A stretch of DNA of 64,000 bases from Streptomyces physcomitrii (GTDB taxonomy: Bacteria > Actinomycetota > Actinomycetes > Streptomycetales > Streptomycetaceae): NCBI RefSeq assembly GCF_012273655.1, contig NZ_JAAWWP010000023.1, forward strand, positions 1 to 64,000, read 5' to 3'. Under the pieces are notes generated by a model. It was not told the DNA's origin and ran no database searches. It saw only the letters and a list, made by a program, of their open reading frames with translations. A program made the translations under genes and the position numbers. Below, one piece after another: positions 31,801-48,800 of this stretch. Each line of letters starts with the position of its first letter. The first letter of the stretch is position 1.

Positions 31801-34800
31801 GCGGGCGAGCGCTTCGGCGTCGTCGAGTACGTCGAGCAGGTTCCAGTCGGTGAAGGGCGCCAGCGCCTGGGCGCACTGCTCCATGGACTTCGCGAACACG
31901 GGGGAGGTCTTGAGCAGGCCTGTGCCCATCCCCACCCACTGCGAGCCCTGACCGGGGAAGACGAACACGGTCTTGCCGCCGTGCGCGGTGCCGGTGATGA
32001 CGTTGCTGTGCGGCTCCCCCTTGGCGAGGGCGGTCAGGGCGGTCAGCAACTCCTCGCGGGTGGTGCCGAGTACGGCCGCGCGGTGCGGAAAGCGCGGACG
32101 GCGCAGGAGAGTTGACGCCACCGAGGCCGGGTCCGGCTCGGGGTGGAGGGTCAGGTGGCTGTGCAGGCGGCGGGCGTGGGCGCGCAGGGCCTCGTCCGTG
32201 TGTCCGCTGAGCAGCCAGGTGACGTCGGTGGCGCGGGCCTCGGATTCGGGATCCTGCCGGCCCGGCGCTTCGGTCAACTGCTCTGCGTGCGGGGCCTGTT
32301 CGAGGATGACGTGGGCGTTGGTGCCGCTGATGCCGAAGGAGGAGACGGCGGCGCGGCGGGGCCGGTCGAGGGCGGGCCATTCCCTTTGCTCGGTGAGGAG
32401 TTGGACGCCGCCGGTCGACCAGTCGACGTGGGGGGTGGGTTCGTCGACGTGGAGGGTAGCGGGCAACTGTCCGTGCTGGATGGCCTGGACCATCTTGATG
32501 ATCCCGGCGACACCGGCGGCGGACTGGGTGTGCCCGATGTTGGATTTGATGGATCCCAGCCAGAGCGGCCGGTCCTCGGGGCGGTCCTGCCCGTACGTAG
32601 CCAGCAGGGCCTGTGCCTCGATGGGGTCGCCGAGTGCGGTGCCGGTGCCGTGTGCCTCGACCGCGTCCACGTCCGATCCCGTGAGGCCTGCGGTCTGGAG
32701 GGCGGTGGTGATGACGCGTTGCTGGGAGGGGCCGTTGGGGGCGGTGAGGCCGTTGCTGGCACCGTCCTGGTTGACGGCGGTGCTGCGCACGACGGCGAGG
32801 ATGGGGTGCCCGTTGCGCCGGGCGTCGGAGAGCCGTTCCACCAGCAGCAGACCGACGCCCTCGCCCCACCCCGTGCCGTCCGCCGCGGCCGCGAAGGATT
32901 TGCAGCGGCCGTCCTGCGCCAGACCGCGCTGACGGCTGAACTCGACGAAGGTTCCCGGGCTCGCCATCACGGCCACCCCGCCCGCGAGGGCGAGGTCGCA
33001 CTCACCGTTGCGGAGGGACTGCGCGGCCAGATGCAGCGCGACGAGTGACGAGGAACAGGCGGTGTCCACCGTGACCGCCGGGCCTTCGAGACCGAAGACG
33101 TACGACAGCCGGCCCGAGGCCACGCTGCCGGTGTTGCCGGTGCCGAAGTAGCCCTCCAGGTCAGCGGGCAGTTCCGGCAGGCGCGAGGCGTACTCGTGGT
33201 ACATCAGTCCGGCGAAGACTCCGGTCCTGCTGCCGCGCAGCGAGAGCGGATCGATGCCGGTGCGTTCGAAGGCCTCCCAGGCGGTCTCCAGGAGGAGGCG
33301 CTGCTGCGGGTCCATCGCCAGCGCCTCGCGGGGCGAGATCCCGAAGAGCGCGGCGTCGAAACCGGCCGCCTCGTGCAGGAAGCCGCCGTGCCGCGCGTAA
33401 CTGGTGCCGAGGTGCTCCGGGTCCGGGTGGTAGAGGCCTTCGAGGTCCCAGCCGCGGTCGGTGGGGAAGGCGCTGATGGCGTCCTGCCCGCCCGCGACCA
33501 GGTCCCAGAGCTCCTCCGGCGAGCTGACTCCGCCGGGGTAGCGGCAGGCCATGCCGACCAGGACGACGGGCTCCTCCGCCGTACGCACCGCGGTGGCGGC
33601 CGGTCGGCGGGTCGCGGCGCCCGCGAGTTCGCCGGCCAGCTCGGTGCCGAGGTAGGCGGTCAGCGCGGCCGGGTCGGGGTAGTCGAAGACCAGGGTGGCG
33701 GGCAGCCGCAGTCCGGTCACCTCGCCCAGCCGGTTGCGCAGCTGGACGGCGGTGAGCGAGTCGAAGCCCAGGTCCTTGAAGCCGCGGGTCGGTTCCAGGT
33801 CGGGGGTACGGGAGTGCCCGAGCGCGGCACCGACCTCCTGGGCGAGGAGCTGGTGCAGGGCCTTGGTCCGCTCGGCGGGCCCGAGCGCGGCGAGGCGCTC
33901 GCGCAGCTCCGGCGACCCGGTGCCGCCCCCGGTTGCCGGAGCCGGGCGCCGGGGCGTGACCGGTACGAGCGCCCGCAGTGCCGCGGGCAGCCGCCCCGCC
34001 TCGCCCTGCCTGCGCAGCGCCCGGAACTCCCAGCGCACGGCGACGACCGCGGCCTCGGCGGGCCGGGCGTCGGCGGCGTCGAAGAGGGCGAGTCCCTCCT
34101 CCACGGAGAGCGCGGCGACTCCGGAACCCGCCATCCGGGAGAGGTCGGCAGCGGCCAAGTGCGCGGTCATACCGCCCTGTTGGGACCAGGGGCCCCAGGC
34201 GAGCGACTGCCCGGCGAGACCGTTCTCCCGCCGGTGCCGGGCGAGCGCGTCCAGGAGGGCGTTGCCCGCCGCGTAGTTGGCCTGGCCGGGGCTGCCGAGC
34301 GCGGCGGCGAGCGAGGAGAAGAGGACGAAGCGGGCCAGCGGGAGGTGCCGGGTCGCCTGGTGCAGATGCAGGGCCGCGTCGACCTTGGGGGCGAGGACGC
34401 GGTGCAGCCGCTCCGGGGTGAGCGAGGCCGCCAGACCGTCGTCGAGGATCCCGGCGGTGTGGACCACCGCGGTCAGCGGGTGCTCCCCGGAGAGGGAGTC
34501 CACGAGTTCCGTGACGGCGGCCCGGTCGGCGAGGTCGCAGGCGGTGAAGGTCACCTGGGCGCCGAGAGCGGTGAGTTCGGCCCGCAGCTCCTCGGCCCCC
34601 GGCGCCGAGGCTCCGCGACGGCTCGCGAGGCACAGACGGCGTACGCCGTGCTTGCCGACCAGATGCACGGCGAGCTCGGCGGCGAGGGAACCGCCACCGG
34701 TCAGCAGGACGGTGCCCTCTGGGTCCCAGGCGGCTTCGGGTGCCTCGGCGGCTTCCTCCGGGGCCTCCGGTGTGAGTCGGCCGATCCGGGGGACGGTCAG

Positions 34801-37800
34801 CTCCCCTGCGCGCAGGGCGAGTTGGGGCTCCTCGGCCGCAAGCGCGGTGGCGACGGCGCGCGGCAAAGCCTCCCGGGAGGCCGCGTCCTCGTCCGTGTCG
34901 AGCAGGAGGAAGCGGCCGGGGTTCTCCGACTCCGCCGCGCGGACCAGCGCGTGGACGGGCTCACGCAGCAGCTCGGGTGCCGCCGCCTCGGTCACCACGG
35001 CCAGCCGTGCCTCGCGCAGAGAGTCTTCCGCCAGCCAGACCTGAAGCTGCGTCAGCACCTTTTCGGCGGCGTCGTGCACCTCGGTCGCGGTGACCTCCCG
35101 CGCCGTCCTCTCACCCAACTGGGGGCGCCAGAAGACGACTTCGAGGGCCGACGCTTGTTCCTCGGACAGCGCCCCGGCCAGTTGCGCCGGAGCACGGTGC
35201 ACCTCGGCACCGGAACCGGTCCACTCCGTCTCGCCCAGCACCGCCCAACTCCCGCTCGCAGGGCGGTAGTCGGCGTCCACCCCGTACGCGAGGGGCGCCC
35301 AGGTGAGGGTGTGCAGGGGCGGGCTGAGGGTGGTGGCGGTGGTGGTCAGGGGGCGGAGGGTGAGGCCCCGGGCACTGGCGAGGGGAGTGCCGTCGGGGTA
35401 AGTGGTGCTGAGGGTCAGGGTGTTGGGCTGGTCGGTGGGCGTGAGGCGGGTGTGGAGAGTGGTGGTCTCCGCAGTCACGCGGTGGAGGTGGATGTCGGTC
35501 CAGGCGAAGGGGAGGTGGGGCGTGGGCGTTGCCCGGCCAAGGGGACTCTCTTGGTCGGCGTCCGGGGTGGTGAAAGTGCCGAGGGTGATGCCGTGGAGGG
35601 CGGCGTCCAGGAGTGCGGGGTGGAGGGTGTAGCGGTCGGTCTCGGCTTCGGTGGCGGTGTCCTGGGGGAGGGTGACGGTGGTGTAGATCTCCTCGCCGTG
35701 GCGCCAGGCGGCTTGCACACCCCGGAACACCGGCCCGTAGGTGATGCCCGCGGCCTCGAACTCCTCGTACAGCGTCTCGATCGGCAGCGGTACGGCACCC
35801 TCCGGCGGCCAAGACGCGGGCGGCGCGGGTGTCTTCGGCGGGAGTCCTGGGCTGAGGAGGCCCGCGGTGTGCCGGGTCCAGCCGGTGTCGGCGGCAGTGT
35901 CCTCGGGCCGGGAGTGGATGGCGAGGCTGCGGCGGCCCTGCTCGTCCGGGTGGCCGAGTGCGAGTTGCAGATGCACGGCGCCCGACTCCGGCAGCACCAG
36001 CGGGGTTTCGTGGGTCAGCTCCGCGACGGTGGACAGCCCGGTGCGCTGGGCCGCGTGCAGCGCCAGTTCGACGAAGGCGGTGCCCGGGAGGATGGCGGCG
36101 CCCGCGACCACGTGGTCGGCGAGCCAGGGATGGGTGGCCAGGCTCAGCCGTCCGGTGAGCAACAGCCCCTCGGAGTCCGCGAGTTCGAGTACCGCGCCGA
36201 GCAGCGGGTGCTGCGCCGCCCCGAGCCCCGCCCGGTTCAGGTCGCCGCCGGTCGCGGCGGGCAGCCGCCAGAAGCGCTCCCGCTGGAAGGGGTAGGTGGG
36301 CAGCGCGCCGCCGAAGGCCTCGGCGCCCCCGAAGAGGGTCTGCCAGCGCGGAGTGGCCCGCCCATGGGTGAACAGCTTCGCCACCGCGGTGACGAGGGTG
36401 CGTACCTCGGACTGCTTGCGGCGCAGCAGGGGGAGGGCGAGCGCGGCGCGGGCGGAGGGCTCCTCCCCGAGGGTCCCCGTGGCGAGCTGGGTGAGGGCGT
36501 GGCCGGGGCCGAGTTCGAGGTAGGTGGTGGTGTCGTGGGCGTGGAGGGTGCGAAGTCCGTGGTGGAAGCGGACCGTGCTGCGGACATGGCGGGCCCAGTA
36601 GTCGGGGTCGGAGAGTTCGGCCGCGGTGGCCAACTCGCCGGTGACGTTGGAGATCAGGGGTGTCACCGGCGGGTGGAAAGTGAGGGTGCGCAGGGTGGTG
36701 CGGAAGGTGTCGAGCATGCCGTCCATGTGGGGGGAGTGGAAGGCGTGGCTGACGTGGAGGTGGGTGGTCTTGCGGCCCTGGGAGGCCCAGTGTGCGGCGA
36801 GGGTGTGGACGGCGTCGTGGTCGCCTGAAATCACTGTCTCGGTAGGGCCGTTGACGGCGGCGATGGTCACCGTTCCGTCGGCCGGAAGGCTCGCGGTCGT
36901 CTCGTCTTCGGTGGTCTGGAGGGCGGTCATGGCTCCGCCGGTGGGCTGGGCCTGCATGAGGGTGGCCCGGGTGGTGACCAGGACGGCCGCGTCGGGCAGG
37001 TCGAGAACTCCGGCGAGATGGGCGGCGGTGATCTCGCCGAGCGAGTGGCCGATCAGGAGGTCAGGACTGATCCCCCAGTGGGCCAGGAGGCGGTGGAGGG
37101 CGACCTCAAGAGCGAAGAGTGCGGGCTGGGTGTAGGCGGTCTGCTGGAGCAGGGTGGCGTGTTCGGTGTCGGGCTGGGCGAACATCACCTTCTTGAGCGC
37201 CACCGCGGGAATCCCCGGCAGCGCGGATCCCGGGCCCAGGCGCCGGGCGAGCTGGGCGTCCAGCGCCTCGGTCACCTCGTCGAGGGCGCGGGCGAACTCC
37301 GGGTACGCGGCGTGGAGTTCGCGCCCCATGCCCGCGTACTGACTGCCCTGACCCGAGAACAGGAAGGCGGTACGGCCCGGTGCCGAGGCGGCCACCGCGG
37401 AGCGCCCCGTCTCGTCCTCCGCGAGGGCGGCCAGCTCGCTGAGCGCCTCCGCGCGGTCGTGTACGAGCAGCAGTGCGCGGTGGTCGAGAGCGGCGCGGGT
37501 GGTGGCCAGGGCCAGGCCGAGGCCGGGCAGGTCGAGACCGGGGCGTTCCGCGAGGAAGGTGCCGAGCTGCTCGGCTCGGGCGCGCAATGCCGCAGGCGTG
37601 CGCGCGGACAACGGGATGGGCACGAGCGGCAGTTGACTCCCGGCGGGGGCCGGTCCCGCCGGGGGAGCGGACTGCGCCTCGCCGGCCGGGGCGGCCTGCT
37701 GGGTGGCCGGTGCGGTCTTCGCTCCCGCGGCTTGCGTGGCCGCGGCGGGCTCGGGTGCCTGTTCGATGACGGCGTGGGCGTTGGTGCCGCTGACGCCGAA

Positions 37801-39147
37801 GGAGGAGACCGCGGCCCGTCGCGGCCGGTCCCCGCCGGGCCAGTCGCGGTGCTCGGTCAGCAGCGAGACGGCGCCCGACTCCCAGTCGATCTCCGGGTTG
37901 GGCCGGTCCACGTGCAGGGTGCGCGGCAGCTGCCCGTGCCGTATCGCCTGGACCATCTTGATGATCCCGGCCATGCCCGCCGCGGCCTGGGTGTGCCCGA
38001 TGTTCGACTTCACCGAGCCCAGCCAGAGCGGGCGGCCCTCCTCGCGCCCCTGGCCGTAGGTGGCGAGCAGGGCCTCCGCCTCGATCGGGTCGCCGAGCCT
38101 GGTACCGGTGCCGTGCGCCTCGACCGCGTCGACCTCGGCCGCGCCCAGACCGGCGTCGGCGAGGGCGTCGCGGATGACACGCTGCTGGGCGGGGCCGTTG
38201 GGGGCGGTGAGGCCGTTGCTGGCGCCGTCCTGGTTGACGGCGGTGCCGCGGACCACGGCGAGTACCCGGTGCCCCTTGCGGCGGGCGTCGGAGAGCCGCT
38301 CCACGAGGAGGACGCCGATGCCCTCGGACATGCTGGTGCCGTCGGCCGCGGCGGCGAAGGCCTTGACCCGTCCGTCCGCGGCGAGCCCGCGCTGGCGGCT
38401 GAACTCGATGAAGGTGTCCGGGGTGGTCATCACCATCACCCCGCCCGCCAGCGCCATGTCCGACTCGCCGGACCGCAGCGAACGCACCGCCAGATGCAGT
38501 GCCACCAGCGCCGAGGAGCAGGCGGTGTCGACGGTGACCGAGGGGCCTTCCAGTCCGAAGACATAGGAGAGGCGGCCGGACATCACGCTCGCCGCGACCC
38601 CGGTCAGCTTGTGCCCCTCGACCTCGGGCGCGGGCTCGTAGGTCGAGGGCCCGTAGTCCTGCCGCATGCCGCCGACGAAGACGCCGGTCCGGCTGCCGCG
38701 CGCGGAGGCCGGGTCGATGCCGCCGCGTTCCCAGGTCTCCCAGACCGTCTCCAGGAGGAGGCGCTGCTGCGGGTCCATCGCCAGGGCCTCGCGGGGCGAG
38801 ATGCCGAAGAGCGCGGGGTCGAAGGCGTCGGCGTCGTGCAGGAAGCCGCTCTCCTCCACGTAGCAGCTGCCGGAGGCCTCCGGGTCCGGGTCGTAGAGGC
38901 GCTCCAGGTCCCAGTCGCGGTTGACCGGGAAGCCGGACATCGCGTCCCGGCCCTCGCGCACCAGCTCCCACAGCTCCTCCGGCGAGGTCACCCCGCCGGG
39001 GAACCGGCAGGCCATGCCGACGATCGCGATCGGCTCCCGGGCCGCCGCGGAGAGCTGCCGGTTCTGCTGCTTCAGCCGGTCGTTCTCGCGCAGCGAGGAG
39101 CGCAGGGCCTCGACGAGCTTCGCGGCCGATGTGTCCGTGGTGTTCAT
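28813..39147 (-). CDS. Type I PKS, modules F and G: KS-AT(mal)-DH-KR-ACP / KS-AT(mmal)-KR(inactive)-ACP
   Basis: This 3444-aa protein starts at ATG 39147 (MNTTDTSAAKL), 20 bp after the upstream PKS stop. Module F: docking 1-38; KS 39-466 (DTACSSA); AT with GHSLGE and HAFH, malonyl type; DH with HPWLADHVVAG near 1006 and HPALLDAALH; KR with LDD (B type) and intact Ser/Tyr but a one-residue deletion in the cofactor loop (TGGGSLAA, about 1485); ACP GFDSL near 1797. Module G: KS 1865-2283 (DTACSSS); AT with GHSQGE and VDYASH, methylmalonyl type; KR whose catalytic Tyr and Asn are replaced (GAHAAGVAW, His about 3158) and whose cofactor region lacks the usual Ser-Arg-Arg, so inactive; ACP GFDSL near 3331; C-terminal docking segment. 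Predicted: an alkene unit, then an unreduced methyl ketone unit. Confidence 0.94.
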   Translation of the reverse strand: MNTTDTSAAKLVEALRSSLRENDRLKQQNRQLSAAAREPIAIVGMACRFPGGVTSPEELWELVREGRDAMSGFPVNRDWDLERLYDPDPEASGSCYVEESGFLHDADAFDPALFGISPREALAMDPQQRLLLETVWETWERGGIDPASARGSRTGVFVGGMRQDYGPSTYEPAPEVEGHKLTGVAASVMSGRLSYVFGLEGPSVTVDTACSSALVALHLAVRSLRSGESDMALAGGVMVMTTPDTFIEFSRQRGLAADGRVKAFAAAADGTSMSEGIGVLLVERLSDARRKGHRVLAVVRGTAVNQDGASNGLTAPNGPAQQRVIRDALADAGLGAAEVDAVEAHGTGTRLGDPIEAEALLATYGQGREEGRPLWLGSVKSNIGHTQAAAGMAGIIKMVQAIRHGQLPRTLHVDRPNPEIDWESGAVSLLTEHRDWPGGDRPRRAAVSSFGVSGTNAHAVIEQAPEPAAATQAAGAKTAPATQQAAPAGEAQSAPPAGPAPAGSQLPLVPIPLSARTPAALRARAEQLGTFLAERPGLDLPGLGLALATTRAALDHRALLLVHDRAEALSELAALAEDETGRSAVAASAPGRTAFLFSGQGSQYAGMGRELHAAYPEFARALDEVTEALDAQLARRLGPGSALPGIPAVALKKVMFAQPDTEHATLLQQTAYTQPALFALEVALHRLLAHWGISPDLLIGHSLGEITAAHLAGVLDLPDAAVLVTTRATLMQAQPTGGAMTALQTTEDETTASLPADGTVTIAAVNGPTETVISGDHDAVHTLAAHWASQGRKTTHLHVSHAFHSPHMDGMLDTFRTTLRTLTFHPPVTPLISNVTGELATAAELSDPDYWARHVRSTVRFHHGLRTLHAHDTTTYLELGPGHALTQLATGTLGEEPSARAALALPLLRRKQSEVRTLVTAVAKLFTHGRATPRWQTLFGGAEAFGGALPTYPFQRERFWRLPAATGGDLNRAGLGAAQHPLLGAVLELADSEGLLLTGRLSLATHPWLADHVVAGAAILPGTAFVELALHAAQRTGLSTVAELTHETPLVLPESGAVHLQLALGHPDEQGRRSLAIHSRPEDTAADTGWTRHTAGLLSPGLPPKTPAPPASWPPEGAVPLPIETLYEEFEAAGITYGPVFRGVQAAWRHGEEIYTTVTLPQDTATEAETDRYTLHPALLDAALHGITLGTFTTPDADQESPLGRATPTPHLPFAWTDIHLHRVTAETTTLHTRLTPTDQPNTLTLSTTYPDGTPLASARGLTLRPLTTTATTLSPPLHTLTWAPLAYGVDADYRPASGSWAVLGETEWTGSGAEVHRAPAQLAGALSEEQASALEVVFWRPQLGERTAREVTATEVHDAAEKVLTQLQVWLAEDSLREARLAVVTEAAAPELLREPVHALVRAAESENPGRFLLLDTDEDAASREALPRAVATALAAEEPQLALRAGELTVPRIGRLTPEAPEEAAEAPEAAWDPEGTVLLTGGGSLAAELAVHLVGKHGVRRLCLASRRGASAPGAEELRAELTALGAQVTFTACDLADRAAVTELVDSLSGEHPLTAVVHTAGILDDGLAASLTPERLHRVLAPKVDAALHLHQATRHLPLARFVLFSSLAAALGSPGQANYAAGNALLDALARHRRENGLAGQSLAWGPWSQQGGMTAHLAAADLSRMAGSGVAALSVEEGLALFDAADARPAEAAVVAVRWEFRALRRQGEAGRLPAALRALVPVTPRRPAPATGGGTGSPELRERLAALGPAERTKALHQLLAQEVGAALGHSRTPDLEPTRGFKDLGFDSLTAVQLRNRLGEVTGLRLPATLVFDYPDPAALTAYLGTELAGELAGAATRRPAATAVRTAEEPVVLVGMACRYPGGVSSPEELWDLVAGGQDAISAFPTDRGWDLEGLYHPDPEHLGTSYARHGGFLHEAAGFDAALFGISPREALAMDPQQRLLLETAWEAFERTGIDPLSLRGSRTGVFAGLMYHEYASRLPELPADLEGYFGTGNTGSVASGRLSYVFGLEGPAVTVDTACSSSLVALHLAAQSLRNGECDLALAGGVAVMASPGTFVEFSRQRGLAQDGRCKSFAAAADGTGWGEGVGLLLVERLSDARRNGHPILAVVRSTAVNQDGASNGLTAPNGPSQQRVITTALQTAGLTGSDVDAVEAHGTGTALGDPIEAQALLATYGQDRPEDRPLWLGSIKSNIGHTQSAAGVAGIIKMVQAIQHGQLPATLHVDEPTPHVDWSTGGVQLLTEQREWPALDRPRRAAVSSFGISGTNAHVILEQAPHAEQLTEAPGRQDPESEARATDVTWLLSGHTDEALRAHARRLHSHLTLHPEPDPASVASTLLRRPRFPHRAAVLGTTREELLTALTALAKGEPHSNVITGTAHGGKTVFVFPGQGSQWVGMGTGLLKTSPVFAKSMEQCAQALAPFTDWNLLDVLDDAEALARVDVVQPATWAVMVSLARWWQDHGIHPDAVIGHSQGEIAAAHIAGALSLEDAARVVALRSKALTTLAGTGGMMSLALSAEQAGELISSYGDDLHLAALNSPTSTVVAGTTEALDALQQHCETDGIRHRRIPVDYASHTPLVEPLKDQLAAQIGELTPHQSDIPFYSTVTTEPVDTTTLTTDYWFTNLRTTVHFNPTVQKLLAHGHTHYIETSPHPGLTTAIQETTDTPDNTDPEADPTSVTTHPTLLRGDDTPTRQHHALAHAHTHGLTPTNTTHSTPVTHHPDLPTYPFQHKRYWLTAPASSATESGGAAPEDTFWNTVESTDPEELSTALSLPADSVAPVVSALRAWRERSRTASALNGLCYRVSWTAQYESPAPEPLTGSWLLSSAVPPAAELAEALVAAGATGVHHLPDPARLAEALDTYPEVAGVLSLGATPAGALAVTQALAATGRELPLWHLTSGAVRADPGDPAPDPAQAAVWGLGRVAALEHPGQWGGLVDLPAAAVPGRYARLAGILATGTDPQHEDQLALRGTTTYARRLTRAPQPPVPGAAAWRPRGTTLVTGGTSGMGVLLARWLARSGAAHLLLTGPVEEGAAVDLVAELTEAGAGRVTLADCVLTERESVRGLLDSVPSEQPLTAVFHTAGTDSWSALADLSPAELAEGLGVRCTGAALLHELTATGTEPGAEAPELVLFSSVAGVWGSAGQGAHAAGVAWLDALAEARRAAGLPATSVAWGPWEEAPLAAPDAPSQEERRAQLKRRGLAELPTGAVLDALHGALARRETAVVVAEVDWARFASVFTASRPGPLLSALPEAVEALAESGGESGGAGGSALADRLAGLPPEEREAELLLLVRQVAAAVLGHQGAQEVPAGRPFKELGFDSLASVSLRNQLAEATGTRLPATLVFDHPTPLAVTRLILTLLGGTGADGPAEAEAAGALTDARDPAYTTGTAEVADAVAAFSDEELFDFIEDRLGSFGQRGGAGPGRDDQHSTA
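30915..31975 (-). repeat. Methylmalonyl-AT repeat, copy in module G
   Basis: This about 1-kb AT-coding segment is nearly identical to those at 43205-44160, 54327-55350 and 59375-60405, judged by long runs of shared bases and peptides such as LARWWQDHGIHPDAVIGHSQ. It includes a Thr/His-rich post-AT linker with a marked codon bias. Confidence 0.8.
35295..35735 (-). repeat. DH C-terminal repeat, copy in module F
   Basis: About 440 bp nearly identical to 42110-42548 in module E. It encodes the second half of the DH hotdog (EEIYTTVTLPQDTATEAE through HPALLDAALHGITLGTFTTP) with Thr/His-rich codons. Confidence 0.75.
36485..37192 (-). repeat. Malonyl-AT repeat, copy in module F
   Basis: About 705 bp nearly identical to 49050-49752 in module D, covering the C-terminal two thirds of the malonyl-type AT, including GHSLGE and SHAFHSPHMDGMLDTF. 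Confidence 0.8.
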
Positions 39148-39167
39148 CTCGTTCGCTACCCGCCAGG

Positions 39168-45848
<6,681 letters not shown>

Positions 45849-45849
45849 G

Positions 45850-48800
45850 TCAGGAGTTCCTCAAGTCTTCCACCATGGTGAACAGGTCTTCGTCCGTCGC
45901 CTCGTCGAGTCCGGGGCGACCGGCCGCCGCTTCGGGCTCCGGCACCGCCTCGTCCGGTGTCCCGCCCGCCGCGTCCGCCTCGTTCCAGCGCGACAGCAGG
46001 GTCCGCAGCCGCGCCCCGATCCGGGAGCGGTCGGCGCCGCCCTGTGCCGCGGCCGCCAAACTCGCCTCCAGGCGGTCGAGTTCGCCGAGCAGCGCCTCCT
46101 CCTGGCCCGCGGCGGCGCCGCCCAGTCGCTCCGCCAGTTCGGCGGCGACGGCGGCCGGGGTCGGGAAGTCGAAGATCAGCGTGGCCGGGAGCGGCACACC
46201 CGCCTCCTCCTGGATCCGGTTGCGGAGCTCCATGGCGGTCAGCGAGTCGAAACCGAGGTCCTGGAAGGCGCCTTCGGCCTCGATCCCCACCGGGTTCGGG
46301 TGGCCCAGCACGGCGGCCACCCGGCTGCGGACGAAGTCCAGGAGCTCGGCCCGCCGCCGCGCCTCCGGCAGCGTGGCCAGCCGCTCCGCGAGCCCCTGTG
46401 CCGGGGCTTCTGACGCGGCCTCCGCGGGGGAGACCGTCCGTACCTGCGGGGCCGGGGCCAGCTGGCGCAGCAGCGGGGGCAGGGTGCCCGCGGCGGCCTT
46501 GGCCCGCAGTACGGGCAGGTCGAGGCGGACCGGGGAGAGCGCGGACCCGCCGGTCAGCAGCGCGGCGTCGAGCAGGGCCAGGGCCTCCTTCGCCGAGAGC
46601 GCCGCGACGCCGGTACGGGAGATCCGGGCGCGGTCGGCGGTGCTGAGGCCCGCGGTGATGCCGGAGGCGGGTTCCCACAGGCCCCAGCCGAGGGAGAGCG
46701 CGGGCAGGCCCGCTGCCCGGCGGTGTCCGGCGAGGGCGTCGAGGAAGGCGTTGGCCGCCGCGTAACCGGACTGCCCGGGCGAGCCCGCCGTACCGGCGAA
46801 GGAGGAGAACAACACAAAGGCGGCCAGCGGCAGTTCACGGGTCAGCTCGTGCAGTGCCCAGGCGCCGGAGGCCTTCGGTGCCATCACCCGGCGTACCGCC
46901 TCCGGGGTGAGCGAGCCGATCAGGGCGTCGTCCACCACCCCCGCCGTGTGGACGACCGCGGTCAGCGGATGCTCCGGCGGGACGGTCGCCAACAGGGCGC
47001 CGAGTTCGGCCCGTTGGCTCACATCGCAGCTGGCGATGGTGACCTGGGCGCCCAACTCGACCAGCTCGGAGGTGAGTTCGTCGACACCGGGGGCGGACGG
47101 TCCCTGCCGGCCCGCGAGCAGGAGGTGCTGTACCCCGTGTGCGGTCACCAGGTGCCGGGCGACCAGCGCGCCGAGGGTGCCGGTGCCGCCGGTGATCAGG
47201 ACGGTTCCGCCGCCCAGTTCGGGGGCGGGCGCCGCGGTCTCCTTCGCGCCGGTGGGGCGGTTCGGCGCGGGGGCGAGCCGGGGCACGCTCAACCGGCCCC
47301 GGCGCACGGCGAGTTGGGGCTCCCCGCAGGCGACGGCCGCGGGCAGCGCGCGCAGCGACTCCTCCTGCCCGTCGACGTCGACGAGCAGGAAGCGGCCGGG
47401 GTGCTCGGCCTGCGCCGAGCGCAGCAGCCCCCACACCGGGGCCAGCGCCGGATTCGGCGTCTCCCCGGGCAGGGCGATCGCACCCCGGGTGAGGACGGTC
47501 AGACGGCGGTCTCCGAAGCCGTCCTCGCGCAACCAGCGCTGCACCGTCTCCAGGGTGCGCAGCAGGACATCCGTCCCGTCGGCAGCCGTATCGGCCGCCT
47601 CCGGGTCGTCCTGTACCCAGACCACCACCTGGGCGGTATCGGTGCCGTTCGCCCCGGTCTCAGCGGCCTCGGCGGTCCCGGCGGCGGCCTCCACCTCCGG
47701 GATCCGCCGCACCTGGGCGCCCGCCGCCTCAAGCGCGCGGATCAGGCTGTCCTCGGCGGCGACCGAACCGTCGCCCGCGTCGAGCACCGCCCACGGGCCC
47801 GGCGCCGTCTCGGCGCTCCGGCCCGGCAGCGGGAACCACTCGGTGTGGTAGAGCGCGTCCGCGGCTCCGGAACGGTCCCCGAGCGCGCGCAGCCCCTCCG
47901 GATCCACCGGACGCAGCGCGAGCCGCTCCATGGACAGCACCGGGGCGCCCGCCGGATCGGTGATCTCCACCCGGACGGCGTTCTCGCCCGCGGCCGGGGC
48001 GATCCGCACCCGCAGCGCGGTGGCCCTGGAGGCGTGCAGGCGGGCGCCGTTCCAGCTGAACGGCAGGAAGGCCGTCTCGCCGTCCTGCCCCGTGGCCAGG
48101 AACTCGCCGTGCCGGATGGCCTGCAGCGCCGCGTCGAGCAGCGCCGGATGCACGGCGAAGCCCTCGCCGCCGCCGAGGGCCGAGTCCGGCAGCACCACCT
48201 CCGCGTACACCTCCCCGCCCTGGCACCAGGCGGCGCGCAGCCCCTGGAAGGACGGGCCGTAGCTCAGCCCGGTGGCCTCGTCCGGCTGCCCGGCGAGCGC
48301 CTCGGCCGGTACGGGCCGCGCCCCCTCCGGCGGCCATACGGAGCCCCCGGCCCCCGGCGCCTGCTCCGCCGTACCGGCCTCTTCCGGCTGCGGCGCGCTG
48401 AGGACGGCCTCCGCGTGCCGGGTCCAGGGCGCCTCCGTGTGCTCGCCCTCCGGCCGGGAGTGGACGGTGAGGTGCCGCTGCCCGCGCTCGTCGGGCTTGC
48501 CGACGGTCACCTGTATCCGCACCGCGCCCGCGTACGGCAGGACCAGCGGGGCCCGCAGCGCCAGTTCGGCCACGGTCACCGCCTCGGTACGCGCGGCGGC
48601 GTGCAGGGCGAGTTCGAGCAGGGCCGTGCCCGGCAGCAGCACGGTGCCGCCCACGCTGTGGTCGGCGAGCCAGGGGTGCGTCCGCAGGGACAGCCTGCCG
48701 GTGAACAACAGGCCCTCACCGCCCGCGAGTTCGGCCACGGCACCGAGGAAGGGGTGCGCGGCGGGGACGAGCCCGAGCCCACTCGGGTCGGCGGCGGCCG

